Translations under genes and position numbers: made by a program
Assembly (NCBI GenBank): GCA_018712705.1
Contig: DVGM01000013.1
Location: 26,381 to 90,380, forward strand
Direction of reading: 5' to 3'
DNA length: 64,000 nucleotides
DNA from: Aphodousia faecalis
GTDB taxonomy: Bacteria > Pseudomonadota > Gammaproteobacteria > Burkholderiales > Burkholderiaceae_F
Notes under the pieces: generated by a model
What the model was told of the DNA's origin: nothing
Seen by the model: only the letters and a program-made list of their open reading frames with translations
The model's database searches: none
In this document: positions 60,134-64,000 of the stretch, one piece after another
Layout of the letters: each line of letters opens with the position of its first letter
How positions within the stretch are numbered: the stretch's first letter is position 1

Positions 60134-63100
60134 ATGAGTCCTTCCTTTCTATCAACTGTCAATCAGCTAATCCTCTACAATAAAACATTATCGGTTCGCC
60201 ATTTTTTGCAAACCATGGACAAGTGTGTTGTATTTTTTGATTGCGAGTTTGCCAAGGCTGACCAGCGACTCTACGATGCAGGAGCCATCTCAACTGATGG
60301 GGCAGTCTTTCACGGCGCGGAAGTTTCTAAATTTCGGGACTTTCTTGAGCGGGCCGATATACTGTGCGGTCATAATATTCTTGCCCATGACTTAAAACTT
60401 CTTAAGTCGCTTTTTAGTTCTTCCCTTAGTAGTCTTTTTCAAAAAATACTGGTCAAGCCTTTTGGCCACAAAAAGACTCCGCTAAAAATTGACACTCTTT
60501 ATCTTTCTGCACTGCTTTTTCCTAAAAAGCCATACCACCGTTTGGTTAAAGATGAAAAGCTCATTACAGAGGAGCTTTGTAATCCCGTCAATGACGCTCA
60601 GAAATGTCAAACACTTTTTCTCGAAAGTGTTGAAACATTCCGTGCACTCCCCGCTTTTATGCAGGTTATTTTCTATGGGCTATTAAACAAACAGGAAGCT
60701 TTTGAGGGATTTTTTGACTATCTCGGTTATCACACGGATTTTCAAAATTTAGCACCCTTCATTAAGGACCACTTTGAAGGAAAAATTTGCTCTCATGCAG
60801 ACATTGAAACTCTGGTTAAAGAAAGGCCTTTAGAGTTAGCCTTCTGTCTGTCACTCATTATTACCGATGATAAAACATCAATATTTCCGGCTTGGGTCTT
60901 AAAAAACTTCCCCTCTGTTGAGGCAATCTTTAAACAACTGCGTTTCACACCATGCGCGCAAGGGTGCTCCTATTGCCACACGCACCTTAACGTTCGTCAG
61001 GCTCTGAAACGCTTTTTTGGCTTTGATGAGTTTAGGACCTATAACGGCGAACCGCTACAAGAAAAAGCCGCCGATGCTGCCGTGCACGCAGAGTCATTGC
61101 TGGCTATTTTCCCCACCGGAGGCGGAAAATCACTGACCTTTCAATTGCCCGCCTTAATGGCCGGTGACGCCTGCCACGGATTAACCGTCGTATTAAGCCC
61201 ACTTCAGTCTCTCATGAAAGACCAAGTGGACCATTTGGTAGCTGCGGGAATTTCTGATGCAGTCACCATCAACGGACTATTGGATCCGATTGAACGAGCG
61301 CAAAACTTTGACCAAATTTATAACGGCAACGCCAGCCTTTTGTATGTATCGCCCGAACAATTACGTTCTCGTACGCTGGAAAAAGCGCTTCTTTCTCGCC
61401 ATATCGAGCGCTTTGTCATTGATGAAGCGCACTGTTTTTCTGCCTGGGGACACGATTTCCGTGTGGATTATCTCTATATCGGAGACTTCATTCGAGAATT
61501 ACAGGAGAAAAAAGGTGGCATACGTATTCCGGTGTCATGTTTTACCGCAACGGCCAAACAAAAGGTCGTACAAGATATCCGAGACTACTTCAAAGAGAAG
61601 CTTGACCTTGATTTAAAACTCTACGTTTCACAGGCCGCTCGAGAAAATCTGCACTATTCTGTCTGGCATGTGGAAGATGATGATAAAAAGTATGCCAAAC
61701 TGAGAGAGTTGATCGAACAGAAAAGCTGTCCGACAATTGTTTACGTCTCAAGGGTGGACGCAACCGAAGAATTAGCCCAGCGTCTCAATAAAGATGGATT
61801 TAGTGCTTTGCCTTATAACGGCAAAATGGCCTCAGAAGACAAAACAAAGAACCAAGAGGCCTTTTTAAGCGATCAAGTCAGAATCATGGTGGCCACTAAT
61901 GCCTTCGGCATGGGGGTGGATAAAAAAGATGTTGGCCTTGTCATCCACTATGACATCTCCTCGTCTCTTGAAAACTATGTACAAGAAGCGGGACGAGCTG
62001 GACGTGATCCTGCGCTCTCGGCTGAATGTCACATTCTTTTTAATGAAAATGATCTCAATAAACACTTCCTTCTTCTGAATCAAACGAAACTGAGCATGAG
62101 TGAAATTCAGCAAGTTTGGAAGGCCATCAAAGATCACACCAAACGAGGCCCCAGGCTGACATGCTCTGCATTGGAATTAGCCCGTTGGGCAGGATGGGAT
62201 CGAGAATCTCATGAGTTGGAAACCGGCATTAAAACCGCCTTGGCCACATTGGAACTCGCTGGCTACATTAAACGCGGACAAAATGTTCCTCATATTTACG
62301 CGACAAGCTTAAAAGTCGCAAGCGTGATAGAAGCCAACTCCAAAATTGATGCCTGCCCACTTTTTACAAATGACACAGACCGACAAGTCGCTAAACGTAT
62401 TGTTGCTTCACTTATCTCTAGTCACTCAATCGCTCAGGCTGGTAACGATGAAGCAGAATCCCGAGTAGATTATCTGGCAGACCGTTTGGGAATTGAAAAA
62501 GGCGAAATCATTCGCATCATCAGTCTCTTGAAAGAAGGTGACTTACTGCGTGATGATATGGATATGTCGGCTTATATCTTTAAGTCTGACACTGAAAAGA
62601 AATCGTTTAATGTCCTTAGGAATTTCACGGCTCTGGAACAATTCCTCATCACCGAACTTTCTCCCTTTACTGATGAGCGTATCCACAATCTCAAAGAGTT
62701 AAATGCCAAAGCGCAGGAAGCGGGCTTATCGTCCAGTATTAAGAAAATTCGAACAATCTTTTATTACTGGAAGATCAAAAGCTTTTTTGAAAAGATCACC
62801 AACTGCGGCAATAACCACATCAAGTTCACCACCAATGAGAAAACAAAACAATTAGCCGACGCATGCTTGGCTCGTGCAATGCTTTGCGACTTCATTTTGA
62901 AAGAGCTTTTTGAGCGTGCCTCTGAACAAAAGTCTGAAAAAGATCAGCAGGATCGACTGGCCGTTAATTTCTCTGTCATTTCACTTCAAAAAAAGTATTG
63001 TCAAACAAGCGGCCTTTTTGAAAATAAAGCTACGCAAAAAGCCGTCGAAGATGCGCTGCTCTATCTATCCAAAATTGATGCGCTTCGAATTGAAGGCGGA

Positions 63101-63955
63101 TTTTTAGTCCTTTATAACGGCCTCTCCATTACCCGTCTTGAATTGAGTAACCTCAGAAAATATAAGCGATCAGACTATCAACAACTTGACGATTACTATG
63201 AACAGAAAATTCAACAAATTCATATCGTCGGGCAATTTGCCAACTTGATGTTGAAAAACTACGACGCCGCCCTGCAGTATGTACACGATTACTTTTACGT
63301 GGACTACCGAGATTTCATCAATAAATATTTCAAAGACAATAAAGCGGACCTGTCACGCACCATTACGAAAAAGCTTTATCAAAAACTTTTCGGTTCTTTA
63401 TCGGAAAAGCAACTCGCGATTATTAACGATCACACATCTCAGCACATTGTGGTTGCGGCAGGCCCCGGAAGCGGCAAGACTCGGGTGCTGGTTCATAAAT
63501 TGGCCGCATTATTACTCATGGAAGATGTCAAACGGGATCAACTCCTTATGTTGACCTTTTCTCGGGCGGCTGCCACGGAATTTAAACAGCGCCTGATTGA
63601 TTTGACTCACTCTGCAGCTTTCTATGTCGAAGTAAAGACTTTTCATTCATACTGCTTCGATCTTTTGGGACGACCCGGCACACTGAATGAAGCTGACAAT
63701 GTCGTTAAAAAAGCCGCTGAAATGATCCGTGAAGGAGACGTAGAACAAGACAAAATTACCAAAAGTGTTCTGGTTATTGATGAAGCCCAAGATATGAGTG
63801 AAGACGACTTTGCTCTGGTTGAAGCTCTGATGCAAAGAAATGAAACCATGAGAGTGATTGCCGTTGGCGATGATGATCAGAATATTTATGCTTTCAGGGG
63901 ATCAGATTCCAAGCCCGGTATCAAGTACGAAGTGCAATTTTCCCATCGGATTTAG
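60134..63955 (+). CDS. DEDD exonuclease-RecQ-UvrD fusion helicase, interrupted
   Basis: Residues 33-180 form a DnaQ-like 3'-5' exonuclease (Asp36/Glu38 in FFDCEF, GHNILAHD at 79-86, a later Asp). Residues 300-650 are a RecQ-type helicase (FPTGGGKS near 328, IDEAHCFSAWGHDFR near 429, then a QEAGRAGRD segment). From about 1095 a UvrD/PcrA-type domain starts (AAGPGSGKT near 1112, VIDEAQDMSE near 1212, GDDDQNIYAFRGSDS near 1245). It stops 14 residues later in unrelated sequence, so motifs IV-VI are missing. No good ribosome-binding site is visible at 60134; Met28 is another possible start. Confidence 0.8.
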   Translation: MSPSFLSTVNQLILYNKTLSVRHFLQTMDKCVVFFDCEFAKADQRLYDAGAISTDGAVFHGAEVSKFRDFLERADILCGHNILAHDLKLLKSLFSSSLSSLFQKILVKPFGHKKTPLKIDTLYLSALLFPKKPYHRLVKDEKLITEELCNPVNDAQKCQTLFLESVETFRALPAFMQVIFYGLLNKQEAFEGFFDYLGYHTDFQNLAPFIKDHFEGKICSHADIETLVKERPLELAFCLSLIITDDKTSIFPAWVLKNFPSVEAIFKQLRFTPCAQGCSYCHTHLNVRQALKRFFGFDEFRTYNGEPLQEKAADAAVHAESLLAIFPTGGGKSLTFQLPALMAGDACHGLTVVLSPLQSLMKDQVDHLVAAGISDAVTINGLLDPIERAQNFDQIYNGNASLLYVSPEQLRSRTLEKALLSRHIERFVIDEAHCFSAWGHDFRVDYLYIGDFIRELQEKKGGIRIPVSCFTATAKQKVVQDIRDYFKEKLDLDLKLYVSQAARENLHYSVWHVEDDDKKYAKLRELIEQKSCPTIVYVSRVDATEELAQRLNKDGFSALPYNGKMASEDKTKNQEAFLSDQVRIMVATNAFGMGVDKKDVGLVIHYDISSSLENYVQEAGRAGRDPALSAECHILFNENDLNKHFLLLNQTKLSMSEIQQVWKAIKDHTKRGPRLTCSALELARWAGWDRESHELETGIKTALATLELAGYIKRGQNVPHIYATSLKVASVIEANSKIDACPLFTNDTDRQVAKRIVASLISSHSIAQAGNDEAESRVDYLADRLGIEKGEIIRIISLLKEGDLLRDDMDMSAYIFKSDTEKKSFNVLRNFTALEQFLITELSPFTDERIHNLKELNAKAQEAGLSSSIKKIRTIFYYWKIKSFFEKITNCGNNHIKFTTNEKTKQLADACLARAMLCDFILKELFERASEQKSEKDQQDRLAVNFSVISLQKKYCQTSGLFENKATQKAVEDALLYLSKIDALRIEGGFLVLYNGLSITRLELSNLRKYKRSDYQQLDDYYEQKIQQIHIVGQFANLMLKNYDAALQYVHDYFYVDYRDFINKYFKDNKADLSRTITKKLYQKLFGSLSEKQLAIINDHTSQHIVVAAGPGSGKTRVLVHKLAALLLMEDVKRDQLLMLTFSRAAATEFKQRLIDLTHSAAFYVEVKTFHSYCFDLLGRPGTLNEADNVVKKAAEMIREGDVEQDKITKSVLVIDEAQDMSEDDFALVEALMQRNETMRVIAVGDDDQNIYAFRGSDSKPGIKYEVQFSHRI

Positions 63956-64000
63956 ACTATCACTTTAATTCCGACAGAGACTGTTGATATCTTCTTCGAT

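Overview
The window joins the end of a lambdoid-type prophage (about 1-14,400) to a stretch of housekeeping chromosome (about 14,469-58,433), and finishes in an accessory helicase/ATPase patch (58,434-64,000). Gene order and protein types point to a betaproteobacterium of the Burkholderiales. The supporting sets are dusB-fis-purH, tolB-pal-cpoB, amgK-murU divergent from lptD-surA-rsmA, corC-lnt-glyQ-glyS-plsC and gyrA-cmk-rpsA-ihfB. A menaquinone-type HemG, a GltS-like permease and a BrnQ carrier fit a gut Sutterellaceae-like anaerobe. That assignment is inferred, not proven.

Prophage. A LexA/CI-type repressor (3853-4518, rightward) is flanked by two control regions. Leftward genes run off the left edge: a Cro-like HTH protein, a DUF1376 replication protein with a candidate phage origin inside its gene, then small early genes including a terminase-small-like protein and an Hjc-like nuclease. 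Two genes directly behind the repressor (4571-5159) occupy the position of lambda rexAB. A strong promoter at 5290-5318, overlapped by a palindromic operator that also occurs beside the repressor gene, drives one long rightward operon (5376-14,180). It carries a small membrane protein, a very acidic protein, RecT, a PD-(D/E)XK exonuclease, a coiled-coil protein, a DUF2303 protein, an AlpA-like HTH protein, a C5-cytosine methyltransferase whose gene is overprinted by a second long frame, a small class I methyltransferase and a run of DUF551-like genes. No integrase, terminase large subunit or structural gene is in view, so most of the phage lies to the left. A candidate att region lies at about 14,240-14,410.

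Chromosome. In order: a PflA-like radical SAM protein, queF, brnQ, a DUF362 protein, proA/proB, an M20 amidohydrolase with a GltS-like permease, ihfB-rpsA-cmk-gyrA, mtaD, an OmpA-family protein, gph, hemG, fadD, terC, scpA, maeA, cpoB-pal-tolB, purH, fis-dusB, murU-amgK, lptD-surA-rsmA, a YgjP-type metalloprotein, plsC, glyS-glyQ and lnt-corC. Points of note are an Ile at the GyrA quinolone hot spot, a twin-arginine signal on TolB, tolB separated from tolQRA, and an unexplained structured region upstream of queF (16,469-16,642).

Right end. A DUF234-type AAA+ ATPase (58,685-60,040) is divergent from a 1273-residue exonuclease-RecQ-UvrD fusion (60,134-63,955). The shared intergenic region carries three TTTGTAG repeats at exact 15-bp spacing. 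The fusion stops abruptly inside its UvrD domain, which suggests an insertion or truncation.
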